From DAINRZ01 sp964634885 (GTDB lineage Bacteria > Bacteroidota > Ignavibacteria > Kapaibacteriales > UBA2268): DNA of 64,000 nucleotides. The position numbers were made by a program, and so were the translations under genes. The stretch's first letter is position 1; each line of letters opens with the position of its first letter. Location of the stretch: the NCBI GenBank assembly GCA_964634885.1, contig CAZWLN010000013.1, positions 33,386-97,385 on the forward strand, written 5' to 3'. Below are positions 18,028 through 25,290 of this stretch, one piece after another. Below the pieces are notes generated by a model. The model was not told where the DNA came from, did not search any database, and was given only the letters and a program-made list of their open reading frames with translations.

Positions 18028-18450
18028 CTAATTATTAAGATTCATAACAAAAATGTTACGGTTCCTGCCGTCAACATATTCATAGTTAAATTTGTCCACA
18101 CTTGAGAAAACGAGGAAAATACCCAGGCCGCCGATGGCCCTGTCTTCGAGTGGAAGGTTCAGGTCTTCTTCGGTAGGCAGTTCGTTATCTCTCGGGTCAA
18201 AAGGTTCGGCTGTGTCTTCCACAGTAACCCTGAAAGCAGTATCTTCGTTCTCGATGAAAACATCCACATCGCCTTCTATTCCGGCTTCTATATAACCATA
18301 GTTGATGATATTGGTAACGACTTCGTCGATAGCCAGGATGAGGTTGTATGCGGATTTCTTATCAAGGCCGGCGCTGAGTGCATGTTCATGCACGAAATCC
18401 CTCACGGGACTGAGGGAATCCAAATTTCCGGGAAATTTTTTTGCAATCAT
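18028..18450 (-). CDS. rsbW: RsbW-like anti-sigma/anti-regulator serine kinase
   Basis: 140 residues from the ATG at 18450, which has a good ribosome site (GGAGAG, 5 nt upstream). An upstream start at 18495 would overlap the previous gene by 32 bp. It is a GHKL-fold ATPase: the N-box is in ILAIDEVVTNIINYGY, and the G-box is in VTVEDTAEPFDP and DRAIGGLGIFLV. Family members phosphorylate a serine of their STAS antagonist and hold a sigma factor or another target inactive. Two STAS genes lie directly upstream (13 bp gap) and the PP2C phosphatase directly downstream, which completes a partner-switching module. The target it restrains is not identifiable. The neighbouring ECF sigma is not the usual type of partner. 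Confidence 0.87.
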   Translation of the reverse strand: MIAKKFPGNLDSLSPVRDFVHEHALSAGLDKKSAYNLILAIDEVVTNIINYGYIEAGIEGDVDVFIENEDTAFRVTVEDTAEPFDPRDNELPTEEDLNLPLEDRAIGGLGIFLVFSSVDKFNYEYVDGRNRNIFVMNLNN

Positions 18451-18463
18451 CAATTCTCTCCAA

Positions 18464-18784
18464 TCATTCTGAATAACTATCGACAATATGAACACTATGG
18501 TGAAAGCCTGTTTTCTGTAAAGTATCGACTATCTGTTCCTGTGGCCTGACTAAGTAGATGGATGCTTCGGCGCCAAGCTTCTGTTTGGCAAAGATAATCA
18601 CCCTCAAACCTGCTGAAGACATAAACTTAAGGTTCTCAACAAACATAATGAGTTTTTCCGGCTTGCTCTGGGTAATCTTCTCGATCTCCTTCATGAACTG
18701 GCCGGCAGTACTGGTGTCCACATCCCCCTCGATGGTCAGCCTGGCGTTTTTGTTATCAATTTCTGTACTTAACACTAATCCCAT
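18464..18784 (-). CDS. STAS-domain anti-sigma factor antagonist (RsbV-like), copy 1
   Basis: 106 residues, a single STAS domain. The phosphorylation loop is visible in NLKFMSSAGLRVIIFAK, with a double Ser where RsbV/SpoIIAA proteins carry the phosphoacceptor. It lies between the second STAS gene (19 bp upstream) and the kinase gene (13 bp downstream). By family knowledge the unphosphorylated form binds the kinase and frees its target. Its sequence differs clearly from copy 2, so the two may receive different inputs. Confidence 0.85.
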   Translation of the reverse strand: MGLVLSTEIDNKNARLTIEGDVDTSTAGQFMKEIEKITQSKPEKLIMFVENLKFMSSAGLRVIIFAKQKLGAEASIYLVRPQEQIVDTLQKTGFHHSVHIVDSYSE

Positions 18785-18803
18785 AAATCACCTGAATTAT
18801 TAA

Positions 18804-19133
18804 TTAATTTTTTGGTTTCGACTCTTCGACGGAATCGCTGAATTTGAAGAAATTGACAAACCCAGTGGTCTTCATTACGTCTTTGATCTCCTCGGGAACG
18901 CCAACTAAGTAGATGACGCCGCTTTTGGCTTTGATTTGCCTGTAAAGCAACAACAGCACCCTCAGGCCGGCGCTTGCCATATATATAACCTGAGACATAT
19001 CGATAATAATATAGCTGTAATTCGCGGTTTCCCTTAGTATTTCCGCCTGTATCTCCGGCGCAGTTTTGTTGTCAACTTTGCCTTCGAGACTGGCCAGCAG
19101 GTATTTTTCTTCTTTTACAAATTGTATGCTCAT
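18804..19133 (-). CDS. STAS-domain anti-sigma factor antagonist (RsbV-like), copy 2
   Basis: 109 residues, a single STAS domain with the loop DMSQVIYMASAGLRVLLLL, where a single Ser precedes AGLRV. It is paralogous to the next gene (both end the loop in SAGLRV), but the C-terminal halves differ. It starts 12 bp after the AGE-family epimerase gene, which suggests the regulatory module is transcribed with the glycan genes. The role is inferred from family and neighbours: substrate of the downstream kinase and phosphatase. Confidence 0.85.
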   Translation of the reverse strand: MSIQFVKEEKYLLASLEGKVDNKTAPEIQAEILRETANYSYIIIDMSQVIYMASAGLRVLLLLYRQIKAKSGVIYLVGVPEEIKDVMKTTGFVNFFKFSDSVEESKPKN

Positions 19134-19145
19134 ATAGTCTCCCTT

Positions 19146-20978
19146 TTAATCTAACCATGTTTTTGGTTGTATTTTTACTTTTACTTTTATTCTCTCTTTG
19201 CTGTCGGGCAGCTTTACAGTTAAACCGTAAGGATCGAAGTCTTCGTATTTATTCCCGTCGATGAAACACTCGCTGATGAATATGCTGTTCTGTGGCAGTA
19301 TGTCGGGCGAGACTCTCAGGATGTTGCCGTTGAACGAATCGGGATAGGGTTTGAAATGCAGGTATATCGGCTGCTTGTTAATCAGCAGGTTGACGTAAAC
19401 CGTTGACAGGTAGCACAGTTCGGTACTGTGATAGCCGCTCATGGCGTGGTTGCCTTTGAGCCTTTCGTTGCCGAGGAGGTAAGGAAGGCCGCTGGCAAAA
19501 GTGTTGAAATAGACTCCCCCGTCGTCGTGGTCGAGGAAGAATGCATTGTAGAAAGAGGCTGCTTCCCGCGAGTGCCTCAGGTACTCACCGTCCTTGAGTA
19601 TGCCGTAGTTAATCAGGTAAGCAAGGATGGCCTGTTCCTGCTGCCACCAGGCTTTCCTGTCGTGCCAGACGAGCCTGTGGTGACGGCCGCCGGGCTTGAT
19701 CTCGCGTTCCAGCATATCATACCAGCCGCCTCTCTGGAGGTCGCTCGCCACTCCGGGCATTATCTCGGTAATCTTCCTGGCAAGATCGAGGTATTCCTGC
19801 TTGGGCTTACTGGAATAGAACCTCATGAGGTTCCAGGCGATTTTCAGGTTGTGGCCCGCAACCGCACGGTTCTTCTGCCATTTGTAATCTTTGTCGTGGG
19901 TCCAGTCTTCGAAAAACCTTTCCTGGACAAAGGGGCTTTCGTCGTAATCGGGAAAGTACCGGACAACGGTGTCGAACATATACTCGAGCATTTCGGCGTA
20001 CTTCTGATCTCCCGTAGCAAGGTACAGGTTAATCAGGTAAGCCGGTGCATGGTCGCCGTTGGAGTTCCAGTTCTTCGTTGCCTTGTTGTGCATCAGTGCG
20101 TCAGACCTGGCGTCGAGCAGAATAGGATCTATATGTGAGAAATAACCACCGTAGATGTGGTCTTTGTAATACTTTTCAAACAGGTCGATTGTCAGTTCCA
20201 CATCACTGAGTATCTGCCTGTCCCCTGTAATCCTGTACGTTTGCACAGGTCCTGCCAGTGCATATATCTGCTCATAGATAGGGATGGAATCGAGGTCGTC
20301 GCCGAATTCGGAGGTAAGCAGCTTGTGTTCCTTTTCACCCTGCACTTTGATGCCGTGGTACCAGTAAACGAGGTTCTCGTCCTGGTCGAAAAACCGCATG
20401 TGATCCCTCAGGTATTCGGTACCTTTTTCAGCGCCTTCGAGAAAGCAGTCCTCGCCGGTCAGGAGATAGGCGGAGGCAAAACCGTAAACCAGCCGGGAGA
20501 TGGTGTCGGTCTCCTGAAGGTAATCGCCTTTTTTACTGCCGCCGAGATGAAGGATGGTCCTGTAATTATTAAAATCGATTGTCTCGTGGGGATGGTTGAA
20601 CTGCCACTTCAGGTAAGAACGGCCGATCGAACTGATCTGGTTAATCCACCAGTCCGGCTCCTCGTGCCGGTAATTACCGGGTGCATCACCGGGAAAGATT
20701 AACCATTGGGCTTCGAACCTGACACTGTCGTCCGAGGGATAGAAAGTACCGTACGCAAAAACGTACTGCCTCGGGAGCGCCAGCAGGCGCGGAATGCGGC
20801 CTGTAACGTCCCTGTAGCTTTCATCGAGGTTATAAACATAACGGGCATATGTGTTTTCTGTAAGATAGACTTCAAACTCCCTGCCGTCGGAAGTTTTAAC
20901 GGAGAACATGTTTTCAATGCTGTTATAGCCGGAAACATAGCCTGCTATCGTATCCGAAATCGTAAAATCAATTTTCAT
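19146..20978 (-). CDS. AGE-family (N-acylglucosamine 2-epimerase-like) sugar isomerase/epimerase
   Basis: 610 residues. An extra N-terminal beta domain of about 110 residues precedes an (alpha/alpha)6 barrel of the AGE superfamily. Family-like segments are NNYRTILHLGG, LVYGFASAYLLTG, the conserved AVAGHNLKIAWNLMR (compare PGHxxEWAW) and HDRKAWWQQEQAILA (compare KxWWPQxE). The C-terminal part carries another beta-like extension. Family enzymes epimerise or isomerise sugars at C2 (GlcNAc/ManNAc, cellobiose, mannose). The long N- and C-terminal additions make this protein about 200 residues longer than the basic enzyme. It sits between two glycosyltransferase genes (81 bp upstream) and the partner-switching genes (12 bp downstream). 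The substrate is unknown; a glycan-processing enzyme of similar fold is possible. Confidence 0.75.
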   Translation of the reverse strand: MKIDFTISDTIAGYVSGYNSIENMFSVKTSDGREFEVYLTENTYARYVYNLDESYRDVTGRIPRLLALPRQYVFAYGTFYPSDDSVRFEAQWLIFPGDAPGNYRHEEPDWWINQISSIGRSYLKWQFNHPHETIDFNNYRTILHLGGSKKGDYLQETDTISRLVYGFASAYLLTGEDCFLEGAEKGTEYLRDHMRFFDQDENLVYWYHGIKVQGEKEHKLLTSEFGDDLDSIPIYEQIYALAGPVQTYRITGDRQILSDVELTIDLFEKYYKDHIYGGYFSHIDPILLDARSDALMHNKATKNWNSNGDHAPAYLINLYLATGDQKYAEMLEYMFDTVVRYFPDYDESPFVQERFFEDWTHDKDYKWQKNRAVAGHNLKIAWNLMRFYSSKPKQEYLDLARKITEIMPGVASDLQRGGWYDMLEREIKPGGRHHRLVWHDRKAWWQQEQAILAYLINYGILKDGEYLRHSREAASFYNAFFLDHDDGGVYFNTFASGLPYLLGNERLKGNHAMSGYHSTELCYLSTVYVNLLINKQPIYLHFKPYPDSFNGNILRVSPDILPQNSIFISECFIDGNKYEDFDPYGLTVKLPDSKERIKVKVKIQPKTWLD

Positions 20979-21059
20979 TTACAATCAATTATATTTATAA
21001 AATCCATTAAGCAATATAATTATTTTCAGGTTATCAATTGCCTGAATTGTAAAAAAATA

Positions 21060-22265
21060 TTACAATCCGGACAATTTTGCATACTCGTCGTACATAATCC
21101 TGACATTTTTCTCCCAGGAGAAATTTTCAACAATGAACTTCCGGGCTTTCCTGCCGAGTTCGCGTACCCGTTCAGGGTCCGACGTAAGTTCGGCCAGCTT
21201 ACGGGCGAAGTCCCGTTCATTGTCAACGAGGAAGAGGCCTTCCTCTTCAGTTGCATGTATGCCTTCGGCAGAAACGGGCGTAGCCACCACCGGCAGTTCC
21301 ATTGCCATGGCTTCGAGTATCTTGATCCTGATGCCGCTGCCGACAAACAACGGGGCGATATAAATACTTGCCCGGTTCAGGTAAGGCTGCACTTTGTCCA
21401 CGTAGCCCACCCTGTTAACACCGAGGACTTTGTAATCGTCCAGCCATTCCGGCGCATCCCTGCCGATCAGGGTAAGAGATATGCCGGGTACTTCTCTGTG
21501 GACAAGAGGCAGTACCTTGTCTAAGAACCACTTCAGCGCATTAATGTTATGAATCCAACTGTATATCGTAGCATGAATGAGTTCCAGGGGGTTGCGCTCC
21601 ACAGACGGGTCCGGCTGCCAGTCGCGGTCGTTGACACCGCCGGCGGCGTTGACGACATGAGCTGTGGGACTCAGTTCACATGCACGTTTATAATCGACGG
21701 AAGATATTGTAAAGCAGGTGTCAGCCTCGGTGTAAAGCTTCCTTTCGGCCTTTTTCAGGATTGAAGCCTGTTGTTTGATATAGAGTTTGAGAGGATTGTA
21801 AAAAGCAAGGCCTTCGCCGTACCTTTGCCATATCATGTATTCGACGTTGTGCAGCCTCAAACCGATGGGCTTCTTAATGATGGAGGCAACGTACAGCGCC
21901 AGCGGCATCATCGCCGTGTGGTCTGCATGAATGACGTCAAACTCATGTTCCTTCAGGTATTCGTCGAAGAACAGCTTTACTTTGCCGTTGATGTGTTTGG
22001 TGAGGTAAATCGATGAAAAAGTAAAAAAACTCCTGATGATCCTGGCTTTTGTATTCCTCGTGCAGGCCTCGAAGTTTATTACTTTTCCGTATTGTTCTGC
22101 TTCCCGGATATGCTTCTGTTCAATCTTTTCGCCCGGCTCGACATATGAAAAAAGTGTAACATCGGCACCGTGCCTGCTCAGGAATATATAATTATTGGCA
22201 ATGCTGATCTTGCCTCCCATGTCTGCCGGGAATGGGAACTGGGGTGAGAGCTGCAATATTTTCAT
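21060..22265 (-). CDS. Group 1 (GT4-like) glycosyltransferase
   Basis: 401 residues with a GT-B fold. The acceptor half begins KILQLSPQFPFPADMGGKI, as in GT4 enzymes. The donor half has RASIYIAPLFVGSGIRIKIL followed by EAMAMELPVVATPVSAEGI, the E-x7-E-like nucleotide-sugar-binding region. It has no membrane segments, so it is cytoplasmic or peripheral. It overlaps the upstream GT2 gene by 4 bp (ATGA), so the two are translationally coupled. It probably builds a surface glycan together with that enzyme. Donor and acceptor unknown. Confidence 0.88.
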   Translation of the reverse strand: MKILQLSPQFPFPADMGGKISIANNYIFLSRHGADVTLFSYVEPGEKIEQKHIREAEQYGKVINFEACTRNTKARIIRSFFTFSSIYLTKHINGKVKLFFDEYLKEHEFDVIHADHTAMMPLALYVASIIKKPIGLRLHNVEYMIWQRYGEGLAFYNPLKLYIKQQASILKKAERKLYTEADTCFTISSVDYKRACELSPTAHVVNAAGGVNDRDWQPDPSVERNPLELIHATIYSWIHNINALKWFLDKVLPLVHREVPGISLTLIGRDAPEWLDDYKVLGVNRVGYVDKVQPYLNRASIYIAPLFVGSGIRIKILEAMAMELPVVATPVSAEGIHATEEEGLFLVDNERDFARKLAELTSDPERVRELGRKARKFIVENFSWEKNVRIMYDEYAKLSGL

Positions 22266-23203
22266 TTTCCTGTTAATTTCCTGAGTCTTCTCTTAAATAT
22301 TGGAATAATATACCTGGTATAGTTGTAAAAGATGTTCTTACCAAGGGTAATTTCGCGACGTTTTTCTTTCGGGGCAATATTCCGCTCTTTCCGGTAACTG
22401 TGGACTGCAACCGCTTCCATCTGAAAAATGCCTTCGAGGAGGACCAATGGGGACAATCCGGAAAAGAGGCCGTTGAGCATCTGGAAAAAGAAAACAACCG
22501 TTGACCGGCCCAATGCCCTCATGAATGGGAAATAGCGCCACTGGTACCTGACAAGCTGCTTCGAAAGCTGGAGCCAGCGAAAATCGCTTATCTGCTCGGA
22601 CGGCGAAGAATAGTGAAGTATCCTGATGTTGGGATAATACCTGATGGAGAATCCAGCAATAATCGCCCGGGTACAGAAGTCCAGCTCTTCCATGCCGTAT
22701 TCCCAGAATCCTCCGATCCTGGCGTAAACTTTTCGGCGGATGGCAGCGCCCGAACCGTTGAAGTAATTGGACTGATAGCCGGTGTCGGGTACATTCACTT
22801 TATCGATGGGATAGGGGTACCAGTCGGTAGGTTCGTAATTGAGCCTGACTTCGATGTTCTGCATTGAGATGATATCAATGTCTTCATGATTCCCGAACAG
22901 GGATACCACCGTTTTGAAAGCGTCGTCGCTTTCGGGATGGGAATCGCTGTCTGTACGCCAGATGATTTCTCCGTCGGACAACTCTATGCCGATGTTGATT
23001 GCCCGAATGTCATGATTGTCAGGCAGCCAGAGGTATTTCACACCGGGGAACTCATCTCTCATCATCTCGCGGGTTCCGTCGGTGGACTCGTTGTCCACAA
23101 CGATTATTTCCTTTTCGGGATGGGTCTGCCTGTTGAAGGCATTGATCACCATTCTTATGTCTTCGCGCCTGTTCCTGGTCGCAATAATTACACTAATCTT
23201 CAT
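22262..23203 (-). CDS. Family 2 glycosyltransferase
   Basis: 313 residues with a GT-A fold. The nucleotide-binding start SVIIATRNRREDI, the strand EIIVVDNESTDGTREMM and the metal-binding TDSDSHP (DxD-like) are present. An acceptor-side GMEELDFCTRA segment and a C-terminal amphipathic region that may attach to the membrane (about 230-275) follow. It is the first gene of a seven-gene minus-strand run ending with the phosphatase gene at 16847. A TATATTTG core lies 31 bp upstream. It likely acts in rhamnose-type or other surface glycan assembly; the exact sugar is not deducible. Confidence 0.9.
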   Translation of the reverse strand: MKISVIIATRNRREDIRMVINAFNRQTHPEKEIIVVDNESTDGTREMMRDEFPGVKYLWLPDNHDIRAINIGIELSDGEIIWRTDSDSHPESDDAFKTVVSLFGNHEDIDIISMQNIEVRLNYEPTDWYPYPIDKVNVPDTGYQSNYFNGSGAAIRRKVYARIGGFWEYGMEELDFCTRAIIAGFSIRYYPNIRILHYSSPSEQISDFRWLQLSKQLVRYQWRYFPFMRALGRSTVVFFFQMLNGLFSGLSPLVLLEGIFQMEAVAVHSYRKERNIAPKEKRREITLGKNIFYNYTRYIIPIFKRRLRKLTGK

Positions 23204-23233
23204 ATTTCGAAAAATTCATTCTTATTAAACTGT

Positions 23234-23241
23234 CAAATATA
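23234..23241 (-). promoter_or_regulatory. Bacteroidota-type -7 element upstream of the glycan/partner-switch operon
   Basis: The minus strand reads TATATTTG 31 bp before the GT2 start. A -33 TTG at the right distance is not visible. Confidence 0.35.
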
Positions 23242-23343
23242 GGAAAAATTCATATTATTACTAACACCTTATGATTATTATACGGAATTAACTTATTATA
23301 TTGTCTGTCTGAAAAAATGTAATGTTGAATTTCTGGTTTCGAA

Positions 23344-24669
23344 TTGAAGAGTACAAAGAAAGAACGGCTGGGCTGGTATTTTTACGATTGGGCGAATTCC
23401 GCCTTTACGACCTCTATTGTAACCGTGTTCCTTGGGCCTTACCTTGCGTCGGTGGCTACGAACGCGGCACAGCTCGTTTCCCCCGGCAACAACTTCGTGG
23501 AAATATTAGGCATCCCGATCAAGGCCGGCTCTTTCTTCCCATACATGCTTTCACTGTCGGTAATCCTTCAGGTGTTCCTCCTGCCGTGGCTCGGGGCCGT
23601 CGCCGACTATTCTGCGCGTAAGAAGCAGTTGTTGCTTCTCTTTGCCTATTTGGGGGCGGTGTCAACAGTGGGCCTGTTTTTCCTCGAAGGTACCAACTTC
23701 CTGTTCGGCGGAGTACTGTTCCTCGTTGCAAACCTGAGTTTCGGGGCGTCCATTGTCGTTTACAATTCATTCCTTAACGACATTGCCGAGCCCGAGATGC
23801 GAGACACTGTGTCGTCCAACGGCTGGGCTTTCGGCTACTTAGGCGGAGGCCTGCTCCTGGCGCTCGACCTTATTATCTTCACCTTCAGCAATTCCCTCGG
23901 CATCGAAAAATCTATGGCAGTCAGGCTGAGCATGGCTTCTGCCGGCTTGTGGTGGGCCGCATTCACCATTTTCCCGATACTCTGGCTCAGGAAGAACGAA
24001 GAGTACAAACCGGTACCCAAAGGCGGGCACATCTTTACTATCGGATTCCGTGAACTGTTCAGTACCGTAAAGCAGGCACGCAGGCTTCCCAAAACCCTCT
24101 ATTTCATTGTTGCTTACCTGTTCTACAACGACGGTGTCCAGGCGGTCATCGGGCTTACCTCGGTCTATGCCGTCGATGAGCTTAAGCTCGGCAATGAATT
24201 CCTGATACAGGTCATTCTCCTGGTGCAGTTCGTAGCATTCCTCGGAGCTTTGCTTTTCAAATTCATAGCCAGGGCCACAAAGACCAAAGTGTCGCTCCTG
24301 ATCAGCATCGGCCTGTGGATGGCGGCAGTGTATTACGTATATCAATTCCTAATGCCCGGCGACGAAGTCCGCTTCCTTGCCGTCTGCCTTGTCATCGCCC
24401 TGGTGCTTGGCGGCACACAGGCTCTCAGCCGTTCATTGTTCTCGAGGTTCATCCCCCGCAACAAGGAAGCACAGTACTACAGCATATACGAGATCAGCGA
24501 ACGCGGTACAAGCTGGCTGGGGCCCTTCCTGTTCGGTTTCATTTACCAGGTGACGGATTCGTACCGTTCGGCGATACTCTCCCTCATCTCCTTCTTCATC
24601 ATCGGATTCATTCTCCTCCTGTTCGTCAACGTCGGCAAGACTGAACAGGAAGCCGGGAATGAAGAATGA
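23344..24669 (+). CDS. MFS transporter, UMF1/ATG22-like
   Basis: 441 residues. The start is TTG: the only in-frame ATG just upstream (23317) is followed directly by TAA. The start KKERLGWYFYDWANSAFTTSI is the hallmark of the UMF1 family (bacterial relatives of vacuolar ATG22). About 12 transmembrane helices follow. A large polar loop (about 215-240) sits in the middle, and a typical end-of-family segment SRSLFSRFIPRNKEAQYYS occurs near 370. The family is presumed to export small molecules such as amino acids or peptides, but bacterial substrates are not established. It is a monocistronic gene, divergent from the glycan operon and convergent with the UPF0316 gene. Confidence 0.87.
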   Translation: MKSTKKERLGWYFYDWANSAFTTSIVTVFLGPYLASVATNAAQLVSPGNNFVEILGIPIKAGSFFPYMLSLSVILQVFLLPWLGAVADYSARKKQLLLLFAYLGAVSTVGLFFLEGTNFLFGGVLFLVANLSFGASIVVYNSFLNDIAEPEMRDTVSSNGWAFGYLGGGLLLALDLIIFTFSNSLGIEKSMAVRLSMASAGLWWAAFTIFPILWLRKNEEYKPVPKGGHIFTIGFRELFSTVKQARRLPKTLYFIVAYLFYNDGVQAVIGLTSVYAVDELKLGNEFLIQVILLVQFVAFLGALLFKFIARATKTKVSLLISIGLWMAAVYYVYQFLMPGDEVRFLAVCLVIALVLGGTQALSRSLFSRFIPRNKEAQYYSIYEISERGTSWLGPFLFGFIYQVTDSYRSAILSLISFFIIGFILLLFVNVGKTEQEAGNEE

Positions 24670-24677
24670 ACTGTTTC

Positions 24678-25277
24678 TTACTTCCTCAGCATCAGCCCGC
24701 GCCAGTTAAAGCGCTTGTAAAACGGCCCCTCGAATGAGTCCACCGGGTTCAGCTTGTTAACAAAGCGTACGTCTTCAATCGAAAAGAAAGCGTTAGGGTT
24801 GTATTGGTTGATGGTATCTATGACCCGTGGCACCATTGCCCTTTCCATTACCATGAAAATAATCTTCACCTTGCCGTACCTTCCTTCGGCGTCCACCGAA
24901 GTAAGGTTATAATCGTTCGCCAGCAGGTGGTCAACCAACTCCGAGCCTTCCATTTTCGTAATCACCCTCAGCACCACCTTGCCTATCGACAGCCTGTTTT
25001 CTATCCAGATGCCGATGTAGGTGCCGGAAGCGTAACCGGTAGCGTATGCGATATAATAGAGGAAATTGTCTATGTTCTGCAATAACTGCCCGATTACAGT
25101 AATCCATATCAACACTTCGAAGAATCCCAGGCCGGCAGCCACCAGCTTATGCCCCTTGCCAAGCATAATGATCCTTACCGTGCCGATGCTCACGTCCATT
25201 ATCCTCGCAATTACTATCAGCAGGGGCAATATAACCCATGCAAAAATCGGTTCGTTCATCGGTAATAAATCTCCCAT
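24678..25277 (-). CDS. UPF0316-type membrane protein (DUF5698 + DUF2179)
   Basis: 199 residues (193 if the ATG at 25259, MNEPIFAW, is used). Three transmembrane helices in the first half contain the family signature RIMDVSIGTVRIIMLGKG and ATGYASGTYIGIWIE. A soluble C-terminal DUF2179 domain follows (about 105-165: VLRVITKMEG, VDAEGRYGKVKIIFMV). DUF2179 domains occur in membrane proteins such as the YitT family and may bind nucleotides or sense ions; the function is unproven. It starts 13 bp after the glycogen phosphorylase gene and is probably its operon partner. Confidence 0.85.
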   Translation of the reverse strand: MGDLLPMNEPIFAWVILPLLIVIARIMDVSIGTVRIIMLGKGHKLVAAGLGFFEVLIWITVIGQLLQNIDNFLYYIAYATGYASGTYIGIWIENRLSIGKVVLRVITKMEGSELVDHLLANDYNLTSVDAEGRYGKVKIIFMVMERAMVPRVIDTINQYNPNAFFSIEDVRFVNKLNPVDSFEGPFYKRFNWRGLMLRK

Positions 25278-25290
25278 AGCTTTTGTTCCT

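Noticed and set aside
20706..21524. 272-residue open frame on the plus strand spanning two genes
   Set aside because: It crosses the AGE and glycosyltransferase genes antisense and reads as reversed coding sequence.
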